From the NCBI GenBank assembly GCA_016290335.1, contig JAEETM010000013.1, positions 1-60,486 on the forward strand: 60,486 bases of DNA, read 5' to 3'. The number at the start of each line of letters is the position of its first letter. Position 1 is the first letter of the stretch. The stretch comes from Treponema sp. Lineage in GTDB: Bacteria > Spirochaetota > Spirochaetia > Treponematales > Treponemataceae. The translations under genes were made by a program, and so were the position numbers. The notes beneath the pieces were generated by a model. The model was not told the origin of the DNA. It saw only the letters and a list, made by a program, of their open reading frames with translations, and searched no databases. This document shows, in pieces, positions 34,726 through 42,576 of this stretch.

Positions 34726-35181
34726 TTACAAGGCCATCACATAAATCTGGCAGGGATTAGCTTCATCCCAGAGCAGCGGAAAAACCTCAAACTCCTTAAA
34801 ACCGCAGGCAATGTAAAAGAGGTTTGTTTTATCATAATCCTCATATTTTCCAAGCTGCACAGTTTTTACCTGCATAAAAGAATAACCTTCTTCCCGTGCA
34901 ATTTCTTTTGCCTTTTCAACAAGCTGCTTTCCAATTCCCTTACGATGATAGTCTTTTCTAACACCCATCACTGCAAGTTCGACCGTTGCATTTCCGGTTT
35001 CTTTCAAACACAAAAAACCGGCATAAGAATCATCTTCTTTATCTGCAATAAAAATCCAGTCCACACAACCTGCAATATATTCTTCGCGACCTTCTTCAAC
35101 TTCAAACCATTCAGGAAGGGCCTCAAGAATCTGTCTTGCAATTTTCTGTTTTTCGTTTTTATCAATAATTCTAACAAGCAT
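34726..35181 (-). CDS. GNAT-family N-acetyltransferase
   Basis: 151 residues. The acetyl-CoA loop is visible as R-K-D-Y-H-R-K-G-I-G-K-Q-L (about 79-91), preceded by the strand V-E-L-A-V-M-G-V; motif B is F-Y-I-A-C-G-F-K-E-F. It transfers an acetyl group to an amine of unknown identity. No strong ribosome-binding site precedes the ATG. A minus-strand TATAAT lies just upstream within A+T-rich DNA shared with the divergent gene at 35242. Confidence 0.88.
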   Translation of the reverse strand: MLVRIIDKNEKQKIARQILEALPEWFEVEEGREEYIAGCVDWIFIADKEDDSYAGFLCLKETGNATVELAVMGVRKDYHRKGIGKQLVEKAKEIAREEGYSFMQVKTVQLGKYEDYDKTNLFYIACGFKEFEVFPLLWDEANPCQIYVMAL

Positions 35182-35213
35182 AATTCAATTATATCACATT
35201 TTCACTAACTTTG

Positions 35214-35222
35214 TGCTATAAT
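35214..35222 (+). promoter_or_regulatory. Extended -10 of the 732-residue protein gene
   Basis: TGC-TATAAT, 19 nt upstream of the start codon. The predicted transcript would begin at the AGAGGA ribosome-binding site (35229-35234), leaving almost no leader. Confidence 0.4.
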
Positions 35223-35241
35223 ACAAAAAGAGGAATTATCT

Positions 35242-37440
35242 ATGTTAAACACTAATAACAGCGAGCATAAGTGGCATTTTTTTCAGGCTGGCGGACTTAT
35301 GCAGGTTCAATTTTCTACAATTGATGATGTACTGAATATCGATAAGCTTGACCCAAAGCTGTGGACGGCTCTTGCCTGCCCGGTAAAAGGCCTGGAGTTC
35401 AGCGAAGAAACTCTTGCCCTGCTCGATACAGATAAAAACGGACGGGTTCGCGTGCCGGAAATAATTGCTGGTGTAGCCTATATTAAAAAATATTTTTCAA
35501 AGCCAGAAATAATTATGACACCTGGAGATTCAATTCCACTGGATGCCCTTTCCGACACACCTTTTGACTGCGGCCACTCCCCCCTTGCTTCTGCAAAATC
35601 CGTTCTGGAAATCCTTGGTAAACCGGATGCTACAGAAATCTCTCTTTCCGATGTTTCTGTAAACGAAAAGCTTTTTTCTCCAGGTGTTGTAAATGGCGAT
35701 GGTGTTCTGCCAGCTGAATGTGTAAAAGAAGCAAACGTAGCATCAGTTATAAAAGACATAGTAACCTGTACGGGCGGCTCAACGGATATAAGCGGCGTAA
35801 CAGGAACAAACCGCCAGCAGTTTGTAGATTTTTTCAATCTGCTTCGTTCTATAAAAGAATGGCGCGAAGATGCAGTGCTGAATGACCCGAAAATCTTCTT
35901 CCTTAAAGAAGCAACCGACAGTGCCGCAACCGCCTTTATGAAAATCAAGGATAAAATCAACGAATACTTTTTGCGCTGTTCAATTATAAATTATGATGAT
36001 GGTGCTGAGGAAATCTTCAAAACCCAGACAGAAAAAATGTTCCTTGATGAAGAAGGCCAGCTTTGCTGCAGAGAAAAGCTTTTAGAGCTCCCACTTGCAC
36101 TTGGTTCCGCCAATCAGCCACTTCCTTTAGATAACAATATAAATCCTGCCTGGGCTGAAGAAATGGCTGCCTTTAAAAAATATGTAATTCAGCCAATTTT
36201 CCAGAAAGATATTACTGCCCTTACAGAAGCCCACTGGCGTAAAATTGAAGCCTTCTTTGAACCTTACGTTAACTGGGTAAAGGCAATGCCACAAAATGTA
36301 GTTTCTCAGCTTGGCCTGGACCGAATCACCGAAATCCTCAATTCCGATGCGGAAGAAAAAATTGCCGCCTATCTTGATGAAGAAGAAAAGCACCCTCCAA
36401 TTGCCCTTGCCACAGTTGATTTGCGAAAAATGCTGCTCTACCGCCGAGATTTTGTCTATCTTCTGCATAATTTTATTTCTTTTGATGATTTTTACAGCCT
36501 GAATAAAACCGCCATCTTCCAGTGCGGAACCCTCTATATAGATGGCCGCTCCTGCGACTTGTGCTTTAAGGTTTTGGATATGGCTAAACACGGAGTAATG
36601 GCAGCCTTATCCCAGTGTTACCTCATCTACTGCGACTGTACCAAGGTTGGCACAAGCGAAAAAATGCAGATTGCAGCCGTAATCAGTAACGGCAACACAG
36701 ACAACCTCATCATCGGGCGAAACGGACTTTTCTTTGACCGCGACGGTGCCGACTGGGATGCCACAATTGTAAAAATCATAGACAACCCGGTAAGCCTGAG
36801 ACAAGCCTTCTGGAGTCCTTACAAAAAGCTCATAAGAATGATTCAGGAAAGAATTGCAAAAACCGCCTCAGCAGCAGAAGCCAGCGTTATAGATAAAATG
36901 TCTAAAACCGTAGAATCACCAAAAACTGCCCTGCCACAAAAGAAAACCGATATTGGTACCGTAGCCGCAATCAGTGTAGCCTTTACCGGAATTGCAACCG
37001 TTTTGGGCGGTATTCTGGATGCCTTCCTTGGGCTTGGCTACTGGATCCCGCTTGGAATCTTAGGAATAATGCTTTGTATTTCGCTGCCATCTGTATTCAT
37101 TGCCTGGAGCAAGCTTCGCCAACGCAACATAGCACCTATTCTGGACGCCTCCGGCTGGGCAATCAACGGTAACGTAAAAATCACCACACTTTTAGGTACT
37201 TCGCTCACAGATTTACCATCCAGACCTGCTGGTGCCTATTTTACACCTTTTGATAAGTTTTCATCCCGTAAGGCCAACATTGCAAAAATTGTACTTTGGA
37301 CACTCCTCGTGCTCCTGATTGCTTTATTGATTTTCCTGCACTTCAAACACCCTGGCAGCCTGACTGCATGCTGGCAGAAAATCAAAGTCTGGTTTTCCCT
37401 TCATGGACCAAAGCTTAATGTACCAAGCCTAAAGGAATAA
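35242..37440 (+). CDS. Large membrane protein with EF-hand-like loop, unknown function
   Basis: 732 residues. There is no signal peptide. Near residue 62 it has D-T-D-K-N-G-R-V-R-V-P-E, a good EF-hand calcium loop. A long soluble part (about 1-565) follows, in which a Cys-rich patch near 430-465 (C-G, C-D-L-C, C-Y, C-D-C) may bind metal. Two adjacent membrane helices lie at about 570-622 and a third at about 682-702. The soluble domain should face the cytoplasm. I do not recognise the family. It ends 82 bp before the sigma factor gene and may or may not belong with it. Confidence 0.85.
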   Translation: MLNTNNSEHKWHFFQAGGLMQVQFSTIDDVLNIDKLDPKLWTALACPVKGLEFSEETLALLDTDKNGRVRVPEIIAGVAYIKKYFSKPEIIMTPGDSIPLDALSDTPFDCGHSPLASAKSVLEILGKPDATEISLSDVSVNEKLFSPGVVNGDGVLPAECVKEANVASVIKDIVTCTGGSTDISGVTGTNRQQFVDFFNLLRSIKEWREDAVLNDPKIFFLKEATDSAATAFMKIKDKINEYFLRCSIINYDDGAEEIFKTQTEKMFLDEEGQLCCREKLLELPLALGSANQPLPLDNNINPAWAEEMAAFKKYVIQPIFQKDITALTEAHWRKIEAFFEPYVNWVKAMPQNVVSQLGLDRITEILNSDAEEKIAAYLDEEEKHPPIALATVDLRKMLLYRRDFVYLLHNFISFDDFYSLNKTAIFQCGTLYIDGRSCDLCFKVLDMAKHGVMAALSQCYLIYCDCTKVGTSEKMQIAAVISNGNTDNLIIGRNGLFFDRDGADWDATIVKIIDNPVSLRQAFWSPYKKLIRMIQERIAKTASAAEASVIDKMSKTVESPKTALPQKKTDIGTVAAISVAFTGIATVLGGILDAFLGLGYWIPLGILGIMLCISLPSVFIAWSKLRQRNIAPILDASGWAINGNVKITTLLGTSLTDLPSRPAGAYFTPFDKFSSRKANIAKIVLWTLLVLLIALLIFLHFKHPGSLTACWQKIKVWFSLHGPKLNVPSLKE

Positions 37441-37445
37441 GGACC

Positions 37446-37474
37446 TGTCATTTTTTTTCTAAAAAAAAGTGACA
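37446..37474 (+). terminator. A/T-rich hairpin after the 732-residue protein gene
   Basis: TGTCA plus eight T can pair with eight A plus GTGACA around a two-base loop. It starts 6 nt after the stop codon and would separate this gene from the sigma factor gene. It lacks a G+C-rich core. Confidence 0.35.
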
Positions 37475-37522
37475 CTTTTCCAGCAGCCGGCTGTTACATT
37501 ATTGACAGGAAAATATTGTACG

Positions 37523-38035
37523 ATGAAAACTTTGTCGCTTAATGATTTTGACAATCTTTACCGCCAATACGGACCAATGGTTCTGAGGCGCTGCCGGGCA
37601 CTTCTGAAAAATGAAGAAAAAGCTCTTGATGCCATGCAAGATGTTTTTGTCCGGCTGATTGAAAGAAAAGAAAAAATATCAAAAATCTGCTCAAGCTTCT
37701 TATATACGGTTGCAACAAATGTATGCCTTAATAAGATTAATGCTGATAGACTGCGCTCCGGACCAGATTTTAATGTTATAGCCGAAATCATCGAAGACAA
37801 TACCAACCCTGCCGTAGAAGAGAAAGTAGAAACTTCCGTTATTCTGGACTGTATTTTTTCCGAGCGGGATTCCAAAGACAAGCAGCTTGCTATTTTGCAC
37901 TATGTAGACGGCTGCACCCTGGAAGAAACCGCAAAAGCTATGAAGATGTCCATTTCGGGAGTTAGAAGACGCCTTGGAAAACTCAAGGAAAGTGCAAAGA
38001 AATATAGTGGAGGAAGGTATGTCAATTCCAATTAG
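37523..38035 (+). CDS. ECF-type RNA polymerase sigma factor
   Basis: 170 residues from the ATG at 37523; the frame is open from a GTG at 37469 but the added residues do not fit the family. The sigma-2 region spans about 8-60 (F-D-N-L-Y-R-Q-Y-G then D-A-M-Q-D-V-F-V-R-L) and the sigma-4 helix-turn-helix about 115-160 (T-L-E-E-T-A-K-A-M-K-M-S-I-S-G-V-R-R-R). It would direct polymerase to a small regulon, possibly its own promoter: GTGACAC (37469-37475) and GTTACAT (37493-37499), 17 bp apart, are candidates. Its 3' end overlaps the next gene by 17 bp, typical of sigma / anti-sigma pairs. Confidence 0.9.
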   Translation: MKTLSLNDFDNLYRQYGPMVLRRCRALLKNEEKALDAMQDVFVRLIERKEKISKICSSFLYTVATNVCLNKINADRLRSGPDFNVIAEIIEDNTNPAVEEKVETSVILDCIFSERDSKDKQLAILHYVDGCTLEETAKAMKMSISGVRRRLGKLKESAKKYSGGRYVNSN

Positions 38036-38819
38036 GATTCTGGAACAGATAAACAATTCAGAATTGAATGCTGCCGATTTTTATGAAACTTACGGTCAGC
38101 AGGAAGTTGAAGACTCGCTTAAAAATCTTAGAGAATCGAATCAGGAAATATTAAACAAATATACTCCTGAGCAGATGCGTGTAAGCATTATGGAAAAGGT
38201 TGCAAATAAAGGAAGAAATCAGACTGTAAAAAAATACAGCCCTGATTTTACACGTTTTATTCAGTTTGCAGCCGCCGCAATAATTTTGTGTGCAATTATG
38301 ATTCCTGCAACTCTCGGAGCAAGAGCAAGATTAGTTGCAACAGATCCAAATGCTACAGATACAGTTCGCGTAAAAGGCAACGCAGATACAAAGGCTTTCG
38401 AAAACAGAAATCCTAAAATCAACCTTTACCGCCTGGACGGAGATACAATCACAACATTAAAGAATGGTGCTTCTGCAAAATCAGGCGATGTTATTCAGAT
38501 TACTTACAATGCAGGAAACAAAGATTACGGTGTAATTTTCAGTGTAGACGGAAACGGAAACATCACACGCCACTTCCCGGAAGACAGCTGGAAGGCAGAA
38601 CCGCTCCATCACAACTATAACGAAACCCCGCTTGATTTTTCTTACGAGCTTGATAACGCACCGGACTTTGAATGCTTTATAATGGTAACTTCAAAAGAAC
38701 AGTTCTCTCTTGATGATCTGGAGAGCAAAATCAAAAATAAAACAGATATCGATTATCTCAGGAGACTTTCCTATCTGCCTAAAAAAACAGAAGGTATGAT
38801 TTTTGTACTGGATAAATAA
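38019..38819 (+). CDS. Membrane-spanning anti-sigma-like protein
   Basis: 266 residues from the ATG at 38019, with GGAGGA 4 nt upstream; an earlier in-frame ATG at 37974 lacks this. About 78 cytoplasmic residues, one membrane helix (about 79-100), and a ~165-residue periplasmic domain rich in beta strands that resembles DUF4384 (L-D-G-D-x-I-T, K-S-G-D-V-I-Q-I-T-Y-N-A, F-I-M-V-T-S). The topology and 17-bp overlap with the sigma gene make it the likely anti-sigma factor: the cytoplasmic part would hold the sigma, and the outer part would receive the signal. No zinc His-x3-Cys-x2-Cys motif is present. Confidence 0.75.
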   Translation: MSIPIRILEQINNSELNAADFYETYGQQEVEDSLKNLRESNQEILNKYTPEQMRVSIMEKVANKGRNQTVKKYSPDFTRFIQFAAAAIILCAIMIPATLGARARLVATDPNATDTVRVKGNADTKAFENRNPKINLYRLDGDTITTLKNGASAKSGDVIQITYNAGNKDYGVIFSVDGNGNITRHFPEDSWKAEPLHHNYNETPLDFSYELDNAPDFECFIMVTSKEQFSLDDLESKIKNKTDIDYLRRLSYLPKKTEGMIFVLDK

Positions 38820-38882
38820 AATCACTGGTAAATAAAATTACTTTGAAAAAAAATTACGAATATAATTAAGGATGAGAATATT

Positions 38883-41189
38883 ATGAAAAAATCAATTTTT
38901 ATTTTGCTTACAATTTTTACAGCTTTTAAGCTTTTTGCTGCTGCAGAAAATACAGATATTTCAGCAGGTGTTGACAGATACGCAATTTACATCGGATGTA
39001 ATGATGGTGGAAAAGAACACGACAAGCTTTTATATGCAGGAAGCGATGCAAAAAACTTCCAGAAAATCATGTCGGAAATTGGCGGTGTTCAGGATTCAAA
39101 CAGCTTTATTCTTATTGACCCTTCAAAAGATAAGATTGATGACACTCTTGATAAAATCACCACAAAAATAAACAGAAACAAATCTAACGCAAAACGTTCA
39201 GAGTTTATTTTTTACTACTCAGGTCACTCTGATGAAAACAGCCTTCTTCTTGGAGAAGCCTCTTACGATTATTCAAGCCTCAAGCACAAAATCACAGAAA
39301 TCCCAAGCGATATTCACATTGTAATTCTTGATTCCTGCTACTCCGGCAATTTTATCCGCACAAAGGGTGGACAGAAGAAAAAGCCTTTTTTAATGGACGA
39401 TTCTTCGGTTGTAAAGGGACACGCTTATCTTTCTTCAAGTTCGGCAAGAGAGTTCTCTCAGGAATCAGATGATATTGAATCTTCTTACTTTACAAATGCA
39501 ATGATTACAGGGCTCCGCGGTGCAGCCGATACTTCCGGCGATAGCAAAGTCACCCTTAACGAGCTTTATTCCTATGCTTTCAACGAAACTCTTTCAAAAA
39601 CAGAATCCAGCAAGGCAGGTCCTCAGCACCCTAACTACAACATCACCCTTGTTGGTTCCGGCGACTTAATTCTTTCCGATATTTCAAATGCAGATGCAAT
39701 GCTTTCTATTTCAAAAGAAGCAAAAGGAACTTTCATCATCCGCGACTCAAACGGAAAGCTTATTTCTGAAATAAACAAAGCAGCCGGACTTCCAATTCTT
39801 ATGGCACTACCAGTCGGAACATATACAGCCGTTTGCATCAATGAATTTACAACTTTGCAGGGCACTTTCTCTTTGGAAAAAAATAGTGTTTACATGCTGG
39901 ACCAGAGCAATTTGCTCGCAATCCAGCAGAAGGACAACACATTAAAAGGGGATTTAATTTCAACAGAAGAAAGTGAAGAAGCAGAAACTTCAAATGATGA
40001 GTTCACTTTAGGTGATCCATTCCATCTCTACTTCTTCCCTGGCATGCCAATGATTCGTTTTACTCCAGACTGCAGCCTTATTTCTCTTGGTATGATTGGT
40101 ACTACAGACAGATGTGTGCTGGGCTTCCAGGCTTCCGGCGTAATGAACATCAACAGCGGAAAACTTATCGGCTTTCAGGCTGCAGGAGTTTTCAATATTG
40201 TAAACAGCAACGTTGTTGGTGCTCAGGCTGGTGGTGTTTTTAATATTACAAATGGCGATATCCTTGGAGCACAGGCAGGCGGTGTTTTCAACATTGCACA
40301 CAAACTGGAAGGTGTTCAGGCAGGCGGCGTTTTCAACATTGCAAGCTCTGGTTTTGGCGTACAGGTTGCCGGAGTATTTAATATAAACAAAAACTTCAAT
40401 GGCATTCAGGGTGCAGGACTTTTCAATATAGCACACGCAGAATCCGGAATCGGCATTCAGGCAGCAGGCCTTTTCAACATAAACAAAAAGATTACAGGTG
40501 TTCAGGCTGCAGGACTCTTTAATGTTTGCCCTGAAATTACTGGTATTCAGGTTGCAGGCCTGGTTAACGTGGCTACAAAAATTAGCGGAGTCCAGATTGG
40601 TGTAATAAATGTGGCAAAAGAAAACAATGGAGTTGCAATTGGTGTGTTTAATTTTATTGGAAACGGTATGCACCACGGTGGAATGATCTGGGACTTCATC
40701 AACAAAACAACCGATATCTTCTTCCAGAGCGGAACAAAAAATGTATTCGTAACAGTCGGTATTTCAGCTAAAAAAGACCTTTTCGAAGAATGGAGATCTA
40801 ATCAGTTTCTTTTCTATGCCGGTCTTGGTACAGAGTTCCGCTTTGAACAGATTCATTCAAGCATAGACCTTGAGCTTCTCTGTAAATCCGTAAACAACAT
40901 TGACAGATTCTATTCTGCAACAAACGGCTACCTTACAGAAGAAGAAATACGTCAATACATCGACCAGGAATACAACGAAGAAAACTTTATTCCATCAATG
41001 CGGGTAACCTATAACTGCTTGCTTGGAAAACACCTTGAAGCTTCAATTGGAGCCAACACCGACCTTCACATTATCGGTGGAAACGATGCCGTCTTCCAGG
41101 TTACAAACCACAACAAAAAGTTCACCTTGAAACTTTCACCAGAAGTTGAACTTTGCAATTCATTCTTCGTAGGAGTAAAAGTTAAATAA
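38883..41189 (+). CDS. Secreted caspase-like protease with surface repeats and barrel-like tail
   Basis: 768 residues. A signal peptide (1-20) precedes a peptidase C14 (caspase/metacaspase) domain at about 30-265. The catalytic His115 lies in Y-Y-S-G-H-S and Cys152 in L-D-S-C-Y-S-G, so both dyad residues are present. D-T-S-G-D-S-K-V-T-L-N-E-L near 217 is the calcium-type loop common in bacterial caspases. After a ~110-residue beta domain and an acidic linker come about 12 repeats of 14-18 residues (413-595) with core G-x-Q-A-x-G-V/L-F-N-I, like the Leptospira LA_2272 surface repeat. The last 170 residues alternate like an outer-membrane barrel. It lies 63 bp after the anti-sigma gene. Confidence 0.88.
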   Translation: MKKSIFILLTIFTAFKLFAAAENTDISAGVDRYAIYIGCNDGGKEHDKLLYAGSDAKNFQKIMSEIGGVQDSNSFILIDPSKDKIDDTLDKITTKINRNKSNAKRSEFIFYYSGHSDENSLLLGEASYDYSSLKHKITEIPSDIHIVILDSCYSGNFIRTKGGQKKKPFLMDDSSVVKGHAYLSSSSAREFSQESDDIESSYFTNAMITGLRGAADTSGDSKVTLNELYSYAFNETLSKTESSKAGPQHPNYNITLVGSGDLILSDISNADAMLSISKEAKGTFIIRDSNGKLISEINKAAGLPILMALPVGTYTAVCINEFTTLQGTFSLEKNSVYMLDQSNLLAIQQKDNTLKGDLISTEESEEAETSNDEFTLGDPFHLYFFPGMPMIRFTPDCSLISLGMIGTTDRCVLGFQASGVMNINSGKLIGFQAAGVFNIVNSNVVGAQAGGVFNITNGDILGAQAGGVFNIAHKLEGVQAGGVFNIASSGFGVQVAGVFNINKNFNGIQGAGLFNIAHAESGIGIQAAGLFNINKKITGVQAAGLFNVCPEITGIQVAGLVNVATKISGVQIGVINVAKENNGVAIGVFNFIGNGMHHGGMIWDFINKTTDIFFQSGTKNVFVTVGISAKKDLFEEWRSNQFLFYAGLGTEFRFEQIHSSIDLELLCKSVNNIDRFYSATNGYLTEEEIRQYIDQEYNEENFIPSMRVTYNCLLGKHLEASIGANTDLHIIGGNDAVFQVTNHNKKFTLKLSPEVELCNSFFVGVKVK
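40119..40667 (+). repeat. Twelve tandem G-x-Q-x-x-G-x-x-N repeats in the caspase-like protein
   Basis: Units of 14-18 residues share G-[FAVI]-Q-[AVG]-[SAG]-G-[VL]-[MFV]-N-[IV], alternating with variable linkers. At DNA level the units differ, so they are old or diversified rather than freshly duplicated. Such repeats probably form a beta-solenoid. Confidence 0.85.
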
Positions 41190-41202
41190 GGAAGGAGAAG
41201 AC

Positions 41203-41880
41203 TTATTGTAAGGCAGAGACTAGTTCCTCGGGCTTCATAACAATGTTTTCTTTGGTAGCACCGTGCTGCAGTAGGAAATCTTTACCACGGAAGCCCCAGT
41301 CAACGCCAATTACATCAAGGCCGGCATTTATGCCGGTCTGCAAGTCTACGTCAGAATCGCCAATGAAAACAGCTTTCTGACCTTCGCTTGTACCGTCAAC
41401 TCCGGCGCGCTTAAGTATTTCGTAAACACCATCTGGTGCCGGTTTTGGAGGAAGCCCCGGACGACTGCCACTAACAATATCAAAACAATTCGGAAAATAT
41501 TTATCAACCAGTTCAAGAGCAGCAGTTTCAACTTTGTTTGTATTCACGGCAATTTTAATACCTGCTTCGCGCAGCTCGGCAAGGGCTTCTACAACACCGT
41601 CGTAAGCACGCGTCTTAATTGCAGAATGCTTTTCGTAATAAGCAATGTATTCTTTTAAAATTTCGTCAAACTTTGGATTTTCGCGACCGTCTGGAATTGC
41701 ACGCTCAATCAATTTAGGGATTCCATTTCCCACCATAAAGCGCACTTCATCAACCGTATGCAACGGCATAGAATACCGCTCCAAAACCACATTCAGCGAA
41801 TCCGCCAAATCATCTATCGTATTCAGGATTGTCCCATCCATATCAAAAATTGCAAGCGCATATTTAGCTGTATTTTTCAT
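41203..41880 (-). CDS. HAD hydrolase, phosphoglycolate phosphatase-like
   Basis: 225 residues from the ATG at 41880; the open frame reaches a TTG at 41898 but neither start has a clear ribosome-binding site. Motif I is F-D-M-D-G-T (about 12-17), the cap has M-V-G-N-G-I-P, motif II N-T-N-K near 113, Lys near 145, and motif IV I-G-D-S-D-V-D near 168. The Gph/PGP subfamily is the nearest match; sugar phosphates other than phosphoglycolate are possible. It is convergent with the caspase gene 13 bp away. Confidence 0.88.
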   Translation of the reverse strand: MKNTAKYALAIFDMDGTILNTIDDLADSLNVVLERYSMPLHTVDEVRFMVGNGIPKLIERAIPDGRENPKFDEILKEYIAYYEKHSAIKTRAYDGVVEALAELREAGIKIAVNTNKVETAALELVDKYFPNCFDIVSGSRPGLPPKPAPDGVYEILKRAGVDGTSEGQKAVFIGDSDVDLQTGINAGLDVIGVDWGFRGKDFLLQHGATKENIVMKPEELVSALQ

Positions 41881-41936
41881 GAAAGGAATTATAATCAAAA
41901 GGTTGGGAGATTTTCAACTATTTAATAATTTTGCAA

Positions 41937-42569
41937 TCAACAAATGCAGTACCCTTTTACAATTTCATATTTCATTTCAGGGTCTTTCATTTCTCTGATT
42001 ATTTCAAGCAAGAGATCATTTAAACTGGTTTCATTGACAACATCAACGTCATAACAATCCAGTTTCCATTGCCCAAAAGTATATGTGTTTATTTCATCAA
42101 GCATTATTCCAGCAAACATATAAACAAAATATTCTGCCTCATGTTTTTTTAAATTGATGCGGTGCGATAAATACCAGTCAAAAATCTCCTGATGATATTT
42201 TTCTGCTTTTTCATATTCACCAAGCGTATACAGTGTATTTGCATAACAACATTTCTGTACCCGATTAAAACTGTTACCATTCTCAATCCATTTATCAAAA
42301 ACTCTTTTTATACTTTCCGGATTATCTGAAAAATCTTTTGATATGTGGCTCCACATTCCGTAGATTGATATTTCCCGTGAGTAAGCCAGCCATTCATGCG
42401 GTTTAAGTTCTATAGCCTGTTCAAGAAGCTCCAATGACTTTTCTGCTTCTTCCATGCTTAAAAAACATTTATTTCCTTCTGCAGCCTTATCAACAAGATT
42501 TTTATAGTTTACAGATTTGCAACTTAGAAACAGAGGAATTAGTAAAAATAGAAGATATGTTTTTTTCAT
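41937..42569 (-). CDS. TPR-like lipoprotein
   Basis: 210 residues. The signal ends in L-F-L-S-C (Cys17). Two TPR-like helical hairpins are visible: around 38-65 (A-E-K-S-L-E-L-L-E-Q-A-I-E-L) and around 112-130 (Y-T-L-G-E-Y-E-K-A-E-K-Y). Such repeats bind other proteins. It is the last gene of a five-gene run of exported proteins, 7 bp after the WG-repeat gene. Confidence 0.8.
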   Translation of the reverse strand: MKKTYLLFLLIPLFLSCKSVNYKNLVDKAAEGNKCFLSMEEAEKSLELLEQAIELKPHEWLAYSREISIYGMWSHISKDFSDNPESIKRVFDKWIENGNSFNRVQKCCYANTLYTLGEYEKAEKYHQEIFDWYLSHRINLKKHEAEYFVYMFAGIMLDEINTYTFGQWKLDCYDVDVVNETSLNDLLLEIIREMKDPEMKYEIVKGYCIC

Positions 42570-42576
42570 GTTTTAC

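Noticed and set aside
40119..40667. Tandem repeats as a CRISPR-like array
   Set aside because: The units are in frame, vary at DNA level and belong to a protein repeat.
40008..40676. 222-codon Cys/Asn-rich frame opposite the caspase repeats
   Set aside because: It mirrors the repeat units on the other strand and has no start signal.
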